In this document: in pieces, positions 32,860-46,030 of the stretch
Position numbering within the stretch: position 1 is the first letter of the stretch
How the letters are laid out: the number at the start of each line of letters is the position of its first letter
Assembly (NCBI RefSeq): GCF_001692445.1
Contig: NZ_MAQA01000002.1
Location: 124,001-188,000 of the forward strand
Reading direction: 5' to 3'
Length of the DNA: 64,000 bases
Origin: Oerskovia enterophila
Lineage (GTDB): Bacteria; Actinomycetota; Actinomycetes; Actinomycetales; Cellulomonadaceae
Notes under the pieces: model-generated
Seen by the model: only the letters and a program-made list of their open reading frames with translations
Database searches by the model: none
What the model was told of the DNA's origin: nothing
Position numbers and translations under genes: made by a program

Positions 32860-34217
32860 GCCCCACCACACCGCACGCGACACCCCACGCCACGAAGGCG
32901 CCGTACGGCGACTTCGACGCGTCGATCCCCAGCTACGAGGCCTCGGGCGGCGACTGGGCCGACATCGCGGCAGAGGCGACCCAGCTCGGCGAGGAGCGCA
33001 TCGTCGTCAACATGGGCCCCCAGCACCCGTCGACCCACGGCGTGCTGCGGCTCATGCTCGAGATCGACGGCGAGACCGTCACGGAGGCCCGCTGCGGCGT
33101 GGGCTACCTCCACACGGGCATCGAGAAGAACATGGAGTTCCGGACGTGGACCCAGGGGGTCACGTTCTGCACCCGCATGGACTACCTCGCGCCCCTGTTC
33201 CAGGAGACGGCCTACTGCCTCGCGGTCGAGAAGCTCCTCGGCATCACGGACGACATCCCCGAGCGGGCGAGCATCATCCGCGTGCTCATGATGGAGCTCA
33301 ACCGGATCGCGTCCCACCTCGTGTGCCTCGGCACGGGCGGCAACGAGATGGGCGCGACCACGGTCATGACCATCTCGTTCACGGCCCGCGAGGAGATCCT
33401 GCGGATCTTCGAGGCCGTCACGGGGCTGCGCATGAACCACGCGTACGTGCGCCCGGGCGGGGTGGTCCAGGACGTCCCGCCGGACGTCGTGGCCCAGATC
33501 CGCAAGGCCGACCCGCTGATCCGCGGGTACCTCGCCCAGCTCGGCGACCTCATGCTCGCCAACCCCATCTTCAAGTCCCGCCTGGTCGGGGTGGGGCACC
33601 TCAACCTCTCGGGCTGCATGGCGCTCGCGATCACGGGGCCCGTGCTCCGCTCGACCGGGCTGCCGTACGACGTGCGCAAGGCCGCGCCGTACTGCGGCTA
33701 CGAGACGTACGACTTCGACGTGCCCACCTCGGACGACGCCGACTGCTACTCGCGCGTCGTGCTGCGGCTCGAGGAGTGTTACCAGTCGCTGCGCATCGTC
33801 GAGCAGTGCCTCGAGCGGCTCGAGGCCACGGCAGGCCAGCCCGTCATGGTCGGCGACAAGAAGATCGCCTGGCCCGCCCAGCTCGCGATCGGCAGCGACG
33901 GCATGGGCAACTCGCTCGACCACATCAGGGAGATCATGGGCACCTCGATGGAGGCCCTGATCCACCACTTCAAGCTCGTCACGGAGGGCTTCCGGGTCCC
34001 CGTGGGCCAGGTCTTCCAGTCGGTCGAGCACCCGCGCGGCGAGCTCGGGGTGCACCTGGTGTCCGACGGCGGCACGCGCCCCTACCGGGCGCACTTCCGT
34101 GATCCTTCGTTCAACAACCTGCAGGCGGTCGCCGTGATGTGCGAGGGCGGCCAGGTCGCCGACGTCGTCGTCGCGGTCGCCTCGCTCGACCCGGTGCTGG
34201 GAGGGGTGGACCGATGA
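32856..34217 (+). CDS. nuoD: NADH-quinone oxidoreductase subunit D
   Basis: A 453-residue 49-kDa subunit that forms the quinone site with Nuo[17 protein letters not shown], the [12 protein letters not shown] segment and the C-terminal DPVLGGVDR end are conserved. Signature histidines and the quinone-site tyrosine region (YLAPLFQE) are present. GTG 32856 with GAGGAGG before it overlaps the nuoC stop by four bases; about 50 variable residues precede the core. Confidence 0.97.
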   Translation: MSPTTPHATPHATKAPYGDFDASIPSYEASGGDWADIAAEATQLGEERIVVNMGPQHPSTHGVLRLMLEIDGETVTEARCGVGYLHTGIEKNMEFRTWTQGVTFCTRMDYLAPLFQETAYCLAVEKLLGITDDIPERASIIRVLMMELNRIASHLVCLGTGGNEMGATTVMTISFTAREEILRIFEAVTGLRMNHAYVRPGGVVQDVPPDVVAQIRKADPLIRGYLAQLGDLMLANPIFKSRLVGVGHLNLSGCMALAITGPVLRSTGLPYDVRKAAPYCGYETYDFDVPTSDDADCYSRVVLRLEECYQSLRIVEQCLERLEATAGQPVMVGDKKIAWPAQLAIGSDGMGNSLDHIREIMGTSMEALIHHFKLVTEGFRVPVGQVFQSVEHPRGELGVHLVSDGGTRPYRAHFRDPSFNNLQAVAVMCEGGQVADVVVAVASLDPVLGGVDR

Positions 34218-35073
34218 CGCTCGAGGCTCACAGGTCCGGATACGACGAGGCGACGTACGCGCGCCTCGCGCAGGACACCGCGGCGATCATCGCCCGGTAC
34301 CCGCAGAAGCGCTCGGCGCTGCTGCCCATGCTGCACCTGGTGCAGTCGGAGGACGGGTACGTCTCGCGCGACGGCATCGCGTTCTGCGCCGAGCAGCTCG
34401 GCATCACGGCGGCCGAGGTGTCGGCCGTCGCGACCTTCTACACGCAGTACAAGCGCCACCCCAACGGCACCTACACCGTGGGGGTGTGCACCAACACGCT
34501 GTGCGCGGTCATGGGGGGCGACGAGATCTTCGACGAGCTCTCCGAGCACCTGGGGGTCGGGCACGACGAGACGACCGAGGACGGCGCCATCACGCTCGAG
34601 CGCGTCGAGTGCAACGCGGCGTGCGACTACGCGCCCGTCGTGATGGTCAACTGGGAGTTCTTCGACAACCAGACCCCGGCGGGGGCCACGCAGCTCGCGG
34701 ACCGCCTGCGCGCGGGCGAGCAGGTCGCCCCCACGCGCGGCGCCGCCTCGGTGTGCAGCTTCAAGCAGATGAGCCGCGTGCTCGCCGGGTTCTCGGACGG
34801 GCGCGCCGACGAGGGGGTCGGGGCAGGCGAACCCACGCTGGCCGGGCTACGGCTCGCGCGCGAGCACGACTGGACCGCACCGGGCGGGGCAGCTCCGGAA
34901 CAGGTCGACGAGCCGGCCACCGGGCGGGAGCCCGAGTCGGCCGCCGTCGCGGGTGAGACGACCGCGGCGGGCGCCTCCGCCGTCGGGCACGAGCAGTCCT
35001 CCGCCGAGCGCACGCCCACCACGCCCGCCGACGCCACGGGGGCCACGCCCGACGCCTCGAAGGGGAAGCAGCC

Positions 35074-35077
<4 letters not shown>
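34214..35077 (+). CDS. nuoE: NADH-quinone oxidoreductase subunit E
   Basis: A 287-residue 24-kDa subunit with the 2Fe-2S cluster N1a, ligated by CTNTLC and CNAAC. The thioredoxin-like domain ends near residue 195; the rest is a low-complexity Ala/Thr/Glu tail of roughly 90 residues that ordinary NuoE lacks. ATG 34214 overlaps nuoD by four bases. Confidence 0.96.
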
Positions 35078-36422
<1,345 letters not shown>

Positions 36423-36423
<1 letters not shown>

Positions 36424-39161
36424 TGACGACCACGACGTCCGCCGGCACGTCGCCCGCCGCGGCGGCAGGGGGCGCCCAGCCCCCCGCGCGTCGCGACGAG
36501 GTGACGTTCACGATCGACGGCATCGAGATGGCCGTGCCCAAGGGCACGCTCGTGATCCGTGCCGCCGAGCAGGTCGGCATCCAGATCCCGCGGTTCTGCG
36601 ACCACCCGCTGCTCGCCCCCGCGGGCGCGTGCCGACAGTGCCTGGTCGAGGTCGCGACGCCCGACCGCGAGGGCAACGTCCGCCCCATGCCCAAGCCGCA
36701 GGCCTCCTGCACGCTCGAGGCCACGCCCGGGATGGTCGTCAAGACCCAGCACACGTCGGCGGTCGCGGACAAGGCGCAGCACGGGGTCATGGAGCTCCTG
36801 CTCATCAACCACCCGCTCGACTGCCCGGTCTGCGACAAGGGCGGCGAGTGCCCCCTGCAGAACCAGGCCATGAGCAACGGGCGCGCGACGAGCCGGTTCG
36901 TCGACGTCAAGCGCACGTTCCCCAAGCCCATCGCGATCTCGACCGAGATCCTGCTCGACCGCGAGCGCTGCGTGCTGTGCCAGCGCTGCACCCGGTTCTC
37001 CGCGGAGATCGCGGGCGACGCGTTCATCGACCTGCAGAAGCGTGGGGCGCAGCAGCAGATCGGACGGTTCGACGCGCGCGTCCTGGGCTTCGCCGACGGC
37101 GAGTCCGAGCCCGCGGCCCCTGCAGGCTCCCTGCCGTACGGCGCGCAGGCCGGCTTCGAGGCCCCCGTGGGGGCCGCGCTCGAGGACGAGTCGGGGCGCC
37201 CGTTCGCCTCGTACTTCAGCGGCAACACCGTGCAGATCTGCCCCGTCGGCGCCCTGACGGGGGCCGCGTACCGCTTCCGGTCGCGGCCGTTCGACCTGGT
37301 CTCGACCCCGAGCGTGGGCGAGCACGACGCGTGCGGGTCCGCGATCCGCATCGACCACCGCCGCGGCGTGGTGCTCCGGCGCCTGTCGGGCGAGGACCCC
37401 CAGGTCAACGAGGAGTGGATCACCGACAAGGACCGCTTCGCGTTCGCGTGGCAGGACGCACCGGACCGTCTGACCCACCCGCTCGTGCGCGACCGCGAGG
37501 TCGACGCCGAGGGCCGGGTCACGCGTGGCGAGCTGCGCCCCGCGAGCTGGGCCGAGGCCCTCGAGGTCTCGGCGACCGGCCTCGCGCAGGCGCGGGCCGC
37601 AGGCGGCGTCGGGGTGCTCCCCGGGGGTCGCCTCACGGTCGAGGACGCGTACGCGTACGGCAAGTTCGCCCGCGTCGTCCTCGGGACCAACGACGTGGAC
37701 CACCGCGCCCGCGTGCACTCGACCGAGGAGGCGGACTTCCTCGCCCACGCGGTCGCCGGCACCGGACTGGGCGTGACGTTCGACGAGATCGAGCACGCGC
37801 CCGCAGTGCTCCTCGTGGCGCTCGAGGCCGAGGAGGAGGCCGGCGTCACGTTCCTGCGCCTGCGCAAGGGCGTCCAGAAGCACGGCCTGCGGGTCTTCTC
37901 GCTGGCCCCCTTCGCGAGCCGGGGCGTGCAGCGCCTCGACGCCACGCTCCTGCGCGCCGCCCCGGGCACCGAGGCCGAGTGGCTCGACGTGCTCGCCACC
38001 GGGACCCAGACGCTGTTCGGGCACGACGGGGCCGTGGGCCCCGACGCCCCCGAGTCGGTCGAGGAGCCGGCCGAGGTCTCGGCCCTCCGCGACGCGCTCG
38101 CCCGGCCCGGGGCCGTGGTCCTGGTCGGCGAACGTCTCGCCGGCGTCCCCGGCGGGTACTCGGCGCTCCTGCGCCTCGTCGCGAGCACGGGAGCACGCCT
38201 CGCGTGGGTCCCGCGTCGCGCGGGGGAGCGCGGGGCGGTCGAGGCGGGCACGCTGCCGGCCCTCCTCCCGGGCGGACGCCCCGTGCCCGACGCCGCAGCC
38301 CGGGTCGACGTGGCCGTCGCCTGGGGCGTCGAGCACCTCCCGGAGACGCCCGGCCGCAGCACGGGGGAGATCCTCGACGCGCTGTCCGTGGGCCAGCTCG
38401 GCGGCGTGCTCGTGGGCGGTCTGCACTCCGACGACCTGCCCGACCCCGCGCACACGCTCCGGGCGCTCGGGGCCGCAGGGTTCGTCGTCTCGCTCGAGGT
38501 GCGTGCCTCCGACGTCACGGCGCTCGCGGACGTGGTGCTGCCTGTCGCGCCGCCGGTCGAGAAGGCCGGCGCGTTCGTGAGCTGGGAGGGGCGCGTGCGG
38601 ACCTTCGAGGCCGCGCTCGCCACGACCGCGATGCCCGACCACCGCGTGCTCGACGCGCTCGCCGACGCCGCGGGCCTCGTGCTCGGGGCCCGCACGACCG
38701 AGGAGGTCCGGGCGGAGATCGACCAGCTCGGCTCCTGGGACGGAGACCGCCCCGCGGCCCCCGACGTCGCGGCCGCAGAACCACCCGCGGTCGCCCCGGG
38801 CACCGCGGTGCTCGCAGGGTGGCGCCTGCTCCTGGACGCCGCGCGCGGACAGGACGGCGAGCGCTTCCTCGCGGGTACGGCCAAGCGGCCCGTGGCCCGG
38901 TTGTCGGCGACGACCGCGGCCGCCGCGGACCTGTTCGAGGGGGACGTGGTCCGGGTGTCGACCGACCGCGGATCGATCGAGCTGCCCGTGGTGATCACCG
39001 ACATGGTCGAGCACGTCGTCTGGCTCCCGCTCGGTTCCGAGGGCTCGCAGGTCCATCGTGAGCTCGGCGTGGCCCAGGGCGCGCTCGTACGGATCGAGCC
39101 CGCTGCCGGAGCCTCGCGGCCCGGCGAGTCCGTCCAGCCCACCGACGGGGGAGCATCATGA
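36423..39161 (+). CDS. nuoG: NADH-quinone oxidoreductase subunit G (lacking N7 cysteines)
   Basis: A 912-residue iron-sulfur subunit. The N-terminal 2Fe-2S site is in RFCDHPL and ACRQCLVE; the next clusters are bound by [24 protein letters not shown] and ICPVGAL. A molybdopterin-oxidoreductase-like domain without cofactor motifs follows. Oddity: where the extra N7 cluster ligands C-x2-C-x3-C-x27-C occur in some NuoG proteins, this one has G299, D302, S306 and T334 with exactly that spacing, in the context SVGEH and EEWITDK. The first 28 residues are a disordered lead. Confidence 0.96.
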
Positions 39162-40591
39162 GCGGCCTGCTGAACCTCGCCCTGGTCACCGAGACCCCGG
39201 GCGTGCCCGGGATCTCGGCCGACTTCTCCCAGGACAACGGCTGGACCTACCTGGTCAAGGCCGTGCTGATCATCGTCTTCCTGCTCACGAGCGTGCTCAT
39301 CGCGATCTGGTTCGAGCGCAAGGTCGTGGCCCGGATGCAGGTCCGTCCCGGCCCCAACGTGCACGGGCCGTTCGGCCTGCTCCAGTCGCTCGCGGACGCC
39401 ATGAAGCTCCTCCTCAAGGAGGACCTCACGGTCACCGCGGCGGACAAGTTCGTCTACATCCTCGCGCCCATGATCGCGGTGTTCTGCTCGCTCCTGACGT
39501 TCGCGGTCATCCCGTTCGGACCGAACGTCACGATCCCGTTCACCGACTACTCGACACCCGCGCAGCTCACCGACTTCCCCGTCGCGGTGCTCTACATCCT
39601 GGCGTGCGCCTCGGTGGGCGTGTACGGGATCGTGCTCGGCGGCTGGTCGTCGGGCTCCACCTACCCGCTGCTGGGCGCGGTCCGCTCGACGGCCCAGGTC
39701 ATCAGCTACGAGCTCGCGATGGGCCTGGCCCTGGTGAGCGTCTTCATCATGGCCGGCTCGATGTCGACCTCGCAGATCGTCGACTCCCAGACCAAGGTCT
39801 GGTGGGCGCTCATCCTCGTCCCGAGCTTCGTGATCTACATCATCGCGATGATCGGCGAGACCAACCGCCTGCCCTTCGACCTCCCCGAGGCCGAGGGCGA
39901 GCTGGTGTCGGGCTACATGACCGAGTACTCGTCCATGAAGTTCGCGTGGTTCTTCCTCGCCGAGTACATCAACATGATCAACGTCTCGGCGGTCGCGACC
40001 ACGCTCTTCCTGGGCGGCTGGCGTGCGCCGTGGCCCTTGTCGGCGATCAACGACGGCATGTTCAACGAGGGCTGGTGGCCCATCCTCTGGTTCCTCGTCA
40101 AGGTCTGGGCCTTCATGTTCGTGTTCGTGTGGGTCCGCGGGACGCTCCTGCGCCTGCGCTACGACCAGTTCATGAAGTTCGGCTGGAAGGTCCTCATCCC
40201 GGCCGCGCTCGCCTGGATCGTCGTGCTCTCGGTCGTCCAGGGCATGATCCGCTTCGGCGACGTCGACAACCGCGCGATCCTCGTGGCGGCCGTCGTCCTG
40301 GGGGTGGTCGCGATCGCCGCGATCTTCCTGTGGCCGCAGAAGAAGGTGCCCGACGCCGACGCAGCCGGGCGAGCGGCGCCGTCGGGCACCTCGCCCTACC
40401 GCAAGGGCAGCACAGCGGCACCCGAGCCCTTCGACGCCTTCGCGGGCGGCTTCCCCGTCCCGCCGCTGCCGGGCCAGACGCTGCCCAGCGCGCCGCGTCG
40501 GGCACGGCGCCTGGTCCCCGAGGGCAGCCCGCCCGCAGGGGACGGTCCCGCAGCACCCGACGCCCAGGACGAGGAGGTCCCCCGTGGCTGA
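39158..40591 (+). CDS. nuoH: NADH-quinone oxidoreductase subunit H
   Basis: A 477-residue membrane subunit that forms the quinone chamber with NuoB and NuoD. Conserved [15 protein letters not shown], the acidic loop [20 protein letters not shown] and the [15 protein letters not shown] helix are present, with eight or nine helices. The last 75 residues form a Pro/Ala-rich cytoplasmic tail, longer than usual. ATG overlaps nuoG by four bases; the 3' end overlaps nuoI by eight. Confidence 0.97.
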   Translation: MSGLLNLALVTETPGVPGISADFSQDNGWTYLVKAVLIIVFLLTSVLIAIWFERKVVARMQVRPGPNVHGPFGLLQSLADAMKLLLKEDLTVTAADKFVYILAPMIAVFCSLLTFAVIPFGPNVTIPFTDYSTPAQLTDFPVAVLYILACASVGVYGIVLGGWSSGSTYPLLGAVRSTAQVISYELAMGLALVSVFIMAGSMSTSQIVDSQTKVWWALILVPSFVIYIIAMIGETNRLPFDLPEAEGELVSGYMTEYSSMKFAWFFLAEYINMINVSAVATTLFLGGWRAPWPLSAINDGMFNEGWWPILWFLVKVWAFMFVFVWVRGTLLRLRYDQFMKFGWKVLIPAALAWIVVLSVVQGMIRFGDVDNRAILVAAVVLGVVAIAAIFLWPQKKVPDADAAGRAAPSGTSPYRKGSTAAPEPFDAFAGGFPVPPLPGQTLPSAPRRARRLVPEGSPPAGDGPAAPDAQDEEVPRG

Positions 40592-41252
40592 CTACGAGTC
40601 GTTGATCCCGCAGAGGAAGGGGCTCGGCGGGCTGCTCGCGCCCGTCGCCGGGTTCGGGGTGACGTTCTCCTCGATGTTCAAGCCCACCGTGACCGAGCAG
40701 TACCCGTTCGAGAAGGTGCCCACCAAGCCCCGCTACCACGGGCGTCACCAGCTCAACCGGTACGAGGACGGGCTCGAGAAGTGCATCGGGTGCGAGCTCT
40801 GCGCCTGGGCGTGCCCCGCGGACGCGATCTACGTCGAGGGCGCGGACAACTCCGCGCTGCCCGACGGCGCGCACCGCTCGCCCGGCGAGCGCTACGGCAG
40901 CGTCTACCAGATCAACTACCTGCGCTGCATCTTCTGCGGGCTGTGCATCGAGGCGTGCCCCACCCGGGCGCTCACCATGACCAACGAGTACGAGCTCACC
41001 GGACCCACCCGTGAAGGGCTGATCTGGGAGAAGGAAGACCTCCTCGCGCCGCTGCGCGAGGGCATGCTGGCCGCGCCGCACCCCATGGTGCCGGGCACGA
41101 CCGACACCGACTACTACCGGGGAGAGGTGACCGGGCCCGTGCCCGAGCAGATCGACTGGGTGCGCGAGCACCGGCCCGACGACCCGACCCTGCCTCCCGT
41201 CGTGGACCCCGCCGCCGCCCGGCGCCCCGAGGTCCGCAAGGTGGTCCGGTGA
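40584..41252 (+). CDS. nuoI: NADH-quinone oxidoreductase subunit I
   Basis: A 222-residue ferredoxin-like subunit carrying clusters N6a and N6b, ligated by [12 protein letters not shown] and [15 protein letters not shown] 40584 follows GAGGAGG inside the 3' end of nuoH. The C-terminal 50 residues are a polar extension. Confidence 0.97.
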   Translation: MADYESLIPQRKGLGGLLAPVAGFGVTFSSMFKPTVTEQYPFEKVPTKPRYHGRHQLNRYEDGLEKCIGCELCAWACPADAIYVEGADNSALPDGAHRSPGERYGSVYQINYLRCIFCGLCIEACPTRALTMTNEYELTGPTREGLIWEKEDLLAPLREGMLAAPHPMVPGTTDTDYYRGEVTGPVPEQIDWVREHRPDDPTLPPVVDPAAARRPEVRKVVR

Positions 41253-42076
41253 CCGTCAGCGGGGGAGAGGTCGTCCTGTTCTGGGTCCTCGCCCCCCTCA
41301 TGGTCCTGGCCGCGCTCGGCCTGCTGTTCGCCCGCAAGGCCGTGCACGCCGCGATCTGCGTCGTGTTCGTCATGATCAGCCTCGCGATCCTCTACATCGC
41401 GCAGGAGGCCGCGTTCCTGGGCGTCGTGCAGATCGTGGTCTACACGGGCGCCGTGATGATGCTCTTCCTGTTCGTGCTCATGCTCGTGGGCGTCGACGCC
41501 TCGGACTCGCTCGTCGAGACCATCCGCGGCCAGCGCTTCATCGGGATCCTGCTGGGCCTGGGGCTCGGCTCGGTCCTGGTCGGCGTGATCGCGCAGGCGA
41601 CGTTCCCGCCCTCGGTCGGGCTCACGGCCGCGAACGCGGAGACCAACCCCGTCGCGCTGGCCCGCATCCTCTTCGCGGACTACGTGTTCGCCCTCGAGGT
41701 CGTCGGCATCCTGCTCGTGACCGCGGCCATCGCCGCGCTGGTCCTGACCCACCGCCGCCGGCTCGTGCCGCGCGTCGGGCAGCGGCAGGTCTCGGACGCC
41801 AAGGTCGCAGCTCTCGCCGAGGGCGGGCTCCTCACCCCCCTGCCCGCGCCGGGCGTCTACGCCCAGAACAACGCCATGGACACTCCCGCGCTCGACCCGC
41901 AGGGCCGCCCGATCGAGCACTCGGTCTCGCGGATCCTGCGCATCCGCGGCCAGGAGAGGTCGGCCGACCGCATCCTCGCGGCCGAGCGCGACGTCCTGGT
42001 CGAGCACGAGCCCGAGCTCACGGGCCGCAGGTTCCCCGAGCTGGCCGCGGGCACCGACGAGGACGAGGAACGCTGA
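41249..42076 (+). CDS. nuoJ: NADH-quinone oxidoreductase subunit J
   Basis: A 275-residue membrane subunit with five helices; the conserved third-helix region [17 protein letters not shown] is intact. About 100 polar residues follow the last helix, a common actinobacterial extension. GTG 41249 overlaps nuoI by four bases and one base separates it from nuoK. Confidence 0.96.
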   Translation: MTVSGGEVVLFWVLAPLMVLAALGLLFARKAVHAAICVVFVMISLAILYIAQEAAFLGVVQIVVYTGAVMMLFLFVLMLVGVDASDSLVETIRGQRFIGILLGLGLGSVLVGVIAQATFPPSVGLTAANAETNPVALARILFADYVFALEVVGILLVTAAIAALVLTHRRRLVPRVGQRQVSDAKVAALAEGGLLTPLPAPGVYAQNNAMDTPALDPQGRPIEHSVSRILRIRGQERSADRILAAERDVLVEHEPELTGRRFPELAAGTDEDEER

Positions 42077-42077
42077 C

Positions 42078-42377
42078 ATGGAGCTGACCAACTACCTGAT
42101 CCTCGCCGCGATCCTGTTCGCGATCGGCGCGACCACGGTGCTGCTGCGCCGCAACGCGATCATCGTGTTCATGGGCATCGAGCTCATGCTCAACGCCACC
42201 AACCTCACGTTCGTGACGTTCTCGCGCATGCACGGCGACCTCCACGGGCAGGTCATCGCGTTCTTCGTGATGGTCGTGGCCGCGGCCGAGGTCGTCGTGG
42301 GGCTCGCGATCATCGTGGCCATCTTCCGTACCCGCCGCTCGGCCTCGGTCGACGACGTCAACCTGCTGAAGAACTGA
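42078..42377 (+). CDS. nuoK: NADH-quinone oxidoreductase subunit K
   Basis: A 99-residue, three-helix antiporter-linked subunit. The buried glutamates of the proton path appear in [11 protein letters not shown] and [14 protein letters not shown] 42078 directly follows the nuoJ stop. Confidence 0.97.
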   Translation: MELTNYLILAAILFAIGATTVLLRRNAIIVFMGIELMLNATNLTFVTFSRMHGDLHGQVIAFFVMVVAAAEVVVGLAIIVAIFRTRRSASVDDVNLLKN

Positions 42378-42387
42378 GAGGGCAGGC

Positions 42388-44457
42388 ATGCCAACGGTGA
42401 CTCTGCTTTCAGCCCTCCCGCACGTCGGTGAGCTCGGCGCGCTGCTGCCGGCGACCCTGCCGGCCACGCTCGCGACCCAGGAGATCGTGCCCGCCTCGAC
42501 GGTCGTGCCCGGCCCCTTCCTGCTGGCCCCGCTGCTGATCCTGCTGCCTCTCCTGGGTGCCGCGATCCTGCTGCTCGCGGGGCGGCGCAGCGACCGCTGG
42601 GGCGCGTGGTTCGGGGTGCTGATGTCGGGCGGCGCGTTCGTCGTCGCCCTCGTCGTGTTCTTCTCGATGCTCGGCCTGCCGGCCGACGAGCGGGTGGTGG
42701 ACCACCGGCTCTTCGACTGGATCGCCGCGGGCGGCCTGGACGTGGGCGTGGGGCTGCGGATCGACCCGCTGTCCATGACGTTCGTGCTGCTCGTGACGTT
42801 CGTGGGCACGCTCATCCACGTCTACGCGGTCGCGTACATGGAGCACGACCCGGACAAGCGCCGGTTCTTCGCCTACCTCAACCTGTTCGTCGCGGCCATG
42901 CTGATCCTGGTCCTCGCGGACTCCTACCTGCTGCTGTTCGTCGGCTGGGAGGGCGTGGGGCTGGCCTCGTACCTGCTCATCGGGTTCTGGAACCACGAGC
43001 GGGCCAACGCGGTCGCGGCCAAGAAGGCGTTCATCATGAACCGCGTGGGCGACCTGGGCCTGATCGTCGCGCTCATGCTCATGTTCGCGGGCTTCGGGGC
43101 GGTCGACTTCGCGACGGTCTTCGCCGACGCCCCTGCGGCGGGCACGGCCCTGCTGACGGCGATCGGCCTGGCGCTCCTGGTGGCCGCGTGCGGCAAGTCG
43201 GCCCAGTTCCCGCTCCAGGCCTGGCTCGGGGACGCCATGGCGGGCCCCACGCCCGTCTCGGCACTCATCCACGCGGCGACCATGGTCACCGCGGGCGTCT
43301 ACCTGGTGGTCCGCTCGGCCCCCGTGTTCGAGGGGGCGCCGACGGCGCAGCTCGTCGTGGTCATCGTCGGTGCGGTCACGCTCCTGTTCGGCGCGATCAT
43401 CGGCTGCGCCAAGGACGACATCAAGAAGGCCCTGGCGGCCTCGACCATGTCCCAGATCGGCTACATGATCCTCGCGGCGGGCCTGGGGCCCATCGGGTAC
43501 GCGTTCGCGATCTTCCACCTCGTGACGCACGGCTTCTTCAAGGCCGGGATGTTCCTCGGCGCGGGGTCGGTCATGCACGGCATGAACGACGGGGTGGACA
43601 TGCGGCGCTTCGGCGCGCTGTCGAGGTACATGAAGGTCACCTGGGTCACGTTCGGCCTGGGCTGGCTCGCGATCCTCGGCATCCCGCCGTTCTCCGGGTT
43701 CTGGTCCAAGGACAAGATCATCGAGGCCGCGTTCGTCCCGATCGACGGGCAGGAGTGGCGGGCGTGGGTCTTCGGCGGCGTGGCGCTGCTGGGCGCCGGG
43801 ATCACGGCGTTCTACATGTCGCGCCTGTTCTTCATGACGTTCCACGGGCACAAGCGCTGGAACGACGGGTCGGGCAACCCCACGGGCAACCTCTCGACCG
43901 ACGGCCCCGTGCAGCACCCGCACGAGTCCCCGGCGCTCATGACGATCCCCATGGTGGTCCTCGCGGTGGGGTCGGTCGCGCTCGGCGGGCTCCTCGCGAT
44001 CGGCAACGGGTTCGTGGACTGGCTCTCGCCGGTCACGGGCCACGCCGAGCACGCGGAACCGGTCCTGCCGGTCTGGGCGCTCATCACCCTGACCCTCCTG
44101 CTGGTCCTCGTGGGCGTGCTGCTGGCCTGGCGCCAGTACGCGGTCTCCCGCGTGCCGATCGTGCCTCCGCACGGGTCGGCGCTCACGCGGGCCGCGCGCC
44201 GGGACCTGTACCAGGACGACGTCAACGAGGCCGTCTTCATGCGGCCCGGGCAGTACCTCACACGATCCCTGGTCTACGGGGACCGGCAGATGGTCGACAG
44301 CGGCTGGATGGGCCTCGCCGGCCTCGTCGGAGCGACAGGGGAGAAGTTGCGCGGCATGCAGAACGGATTCGTCAGGTCCTACGCGGCGACGATGCTCGCT
44401 GGCCTGATCGTGATCGTCGCGGTGGTCCTCGCCGTGACCACCGGAACAGGGAGCTGA
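42388..44457 (+). CDS. nuoL: NADH-quinone oxidoreductase subunit L
   Basis: A 689-residue, antiporter-like proton-pumping subunit. The catalytic lysine/glutamate helices show [17 protein letters not shown], the [26 protein letters not shown] motif and [19 protein letters not shown]. The long lateral helix region follows near the C-terminus. The 30-residue N-terminal lead is unusual but modest. Ten bases after nuoK. Confidence 0.97.
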   Translation: MPTVTLLSALPHVGELGALLPATLPATLATQEIVPASTVVPGPFLLAPLLILLPLLGAAILLLAGRRSDRWGAWFGVLMSGGAFVVALVVFFSMLGLPADERVVDHRLFDWIAAGGLDVGVGLRIDPLSMTFVLLVTFVGTLIHVYAVAYMEHDPDKRRFFAYLNLFVAAMLILVLADSYLLLFVGWEGVGLASYLLIGFWNHERANAVAAKKAFIMNRVGDLGLIVALMLMFAGFGAVDFATVFADAPAAGTALLTAIGLALLVAACGKSAQFPLQAWLGDAMAGPTPVSALIHAATMVTAGVYLVVRSAPVFEGAPTAQLVVVIVGAVTLLFGAIIGCAKDDIKKALAASTMSQIGYMILAAGLGPIGYAFAIFHLVTHGFFKAGMFLGAGSVMHGMNDGVDMRRFGALSRYMKVTWVTFGLGWLAILGIPPFSGFWSKDKIIEAAFVPIDGQEWRAWVFGGVALLGAGITAFYMSRLFFMTFHGHKRWNDGSGNPTGNLSTDGPVQHPHESPALMTIPMVVLAVGSVALGGLLAIGNGFVDWLSPVTGHAEHAEPVLPVWALITLTLLLVLVGVLLAWRQYAVSRVPIVPPHGSALTRAARRDLYQDDVNEAVFMRPGQYLTRSLVYGDRQMVDSGWMGLAGLVGATGEKLRGMQNGFVRSYAATMLAGLIVIVAVVLAVTTGTGS

Positions 44458-44464
44458 GGGACCG

Positions 44465-46030
44465 ATGACCACCGAGATTCCCTGGCTGACACTTCTGATC
44501 GTCCTGCCGCTCGTCGGCGCGGCCGCGGTCTGGGGGCTGGGCGCGACCTCCGCGCGCAAGCACCTGCGGACCGTCGCGGTCGTCTTCGCGCTCGCCGAGC
44601 TCGTGCTGCTCGGCCTCGCGATCAGCGCGTTCGACACGGCGGACGCGGGCACGTTCCAGCTCACCGAGACGCACGCGTGGATCCCGCAGCTCGGCGTGAG
44701 CTACGCGGTCGGCGCGGACGGCGTCGCGCTCCTGCTGGTCGGGCTCGCGGTGCTGCTGGTCCCGCTCGTGGTGCTCGCCGCATGGCGTGAGCAGGACGGC
44801 GACCTCGCCAAGCTCCGCCACTACCTGGGCCTGGTGCTCCTCCTCGAGGCGTTCATGGTCGCGGTCTTCGTGGCCCGCGACGTGTTCTTCTTCTACGTCC
44901 TGTTCGAGGCCATGCTGATCCCGGTCTACTTCATGATCGGCGGGTTCGGGGGCGGGGCGCAGCGGCGGTACGCGGCGGTGAAGTTCCTGCTCTTCTCGCT
45001 CGCGGGCGGGCTCGTCATGCTCGTCGGGGTCATCGCGCTCTACCTCAACGGGCCGGGCGGGGAGCAGGGCTTCCTGACCCAGACCCTGGTCGACGACCTG
45101 GCGGCGAACCCGCTGCCCGTGAGCACCGAGCGACTGCTGTTCCTCGCGTTCTTCCTCGCGTTCGCGATCAAGGCGCCGCTCTTCCCGGTCCACACCTGGC
45201 TGCCCGACGCCGCCGAGCACGCCCCCGCGGGCACGTCGACGCTGCTCGTGGGCGTCCTGGACAAGGTCGGCACGTTCGGCATGCTGACGCTGTGCCTGCC
45301 GCTGTTCCCGAACGCGAGCCGCTGGGCCGCGCCCGTGATCGTGGTGCTGGCCGTGGTCTCGATCCTCTACGGCGCACTCATGGCGATCGGCCAGACCGAC
45401 GTCATGCGGCTCATCGCCTACACGTCGGTGTCCCACTTCGGGTTCATCGTCCTGGGGATCTTCTCGTTCACGTCGCTCAGCATCTCCGGAGCGTCGTTCT
45501 ACATGTTCAACCACGGCATCTCGACCGGGGCGCTCTTCCTCCTGGCGGGCTTCCTGATCGCGCGGCACCCGACCCGCTCCCAGCGCCTGACCGACTACGG
45601 CGGCCTCCAACGGGTCACCCCGGTCCTCGCGGGGACGTTCCTCGTGGCCGGCCTCTCGGCGCTCTCGCTGCCGGGCCTGTCGACGTTCGTCTCCGAGATC
45701 ATGGTCCTCGTCGGGACCTTCTCGCGCAGCCACCCGGCGGCGCTCGTGGCGGTCGTGGGCGTGGTCCTCGCGGCGCTGTACGTGCTGCTGACCTACCAGA
45801 AGGTCTTCACGGGCCGGACGCCCGACGCCCTGACAGGGACCGCGGACCTGGGAGCTCGTGAGAAGTGGGTCGTCGCGCCCCTGATCGTGGCCCTGCTGGT
45901 CCTCGGCTTCTACCCGGCGCCGGCGCTCGACCTGGTGCGCGAGCCCGCGCAGGCGACCATGACGGCCGTCGGGCTCGAGGATCCCGCCCCGAACCCCGAA
46001 CTCCTCAGCGTTGAAGGGAGCGACTCGTGA
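44465..46030 (+). CDS. nuoM: NADH-quinone oxidoreductase subunit M
   Basis: A 521-residue antiporter-like subunit. The key motif FYVLFEAMLIPVYFMIGGFGG (conserved glutamate), FAIKAPLFPVHTWLPDAAEHAPAG (lysine) and the later SVSHFGFIVLG helix are all present. Seven bases after nuoL; overlaps nuoN by four. Confidence 0.97.
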   Translation: MTTEIPWLTLLIVLPLVGAAAVWGLGATSARKHLRTVAVVFALAELVLLGLAISAFDTADAGTFQLTETHAWIPQLGVSYAVGADGVALLLVGLAVLLVPLVVLAAWREQDGDLAKLRHYLGLVLLLEAFMVAVFVARDVFFFYVLFEAMLIPVYFMIGGFGGGAQRRYAAVKFLLFSLAGGLVMLVGVIALYLNGPGGEQGFLTQTLVDDLAANPLPVSTERLLFLAFFLAFAIKAPLFPVHTWLPDAAEHAPAGTSTLLVGVLDKVGTFGMLTLCLPLFPNASRWAAPVIVVLAVVSILYGALMAIGQTDVMRLIAYTSVSHFGFIVLGIFSFTSLSISGASFYMFNHGISTGALFLLAGFLIARHPTRSQRLTDYGGLQRVTPVLAGTFLVAGLSALSLPGLSTFVSEIMVLVGTFSRSHPAALVAVVGVVLAALYVLLTYQKVFTGRTPDALTGTADLGAREKWVVAPLIVALLVLGFYPAPALDLVREPAQATMTAVGLEDPAPNPELLSVEGSDS

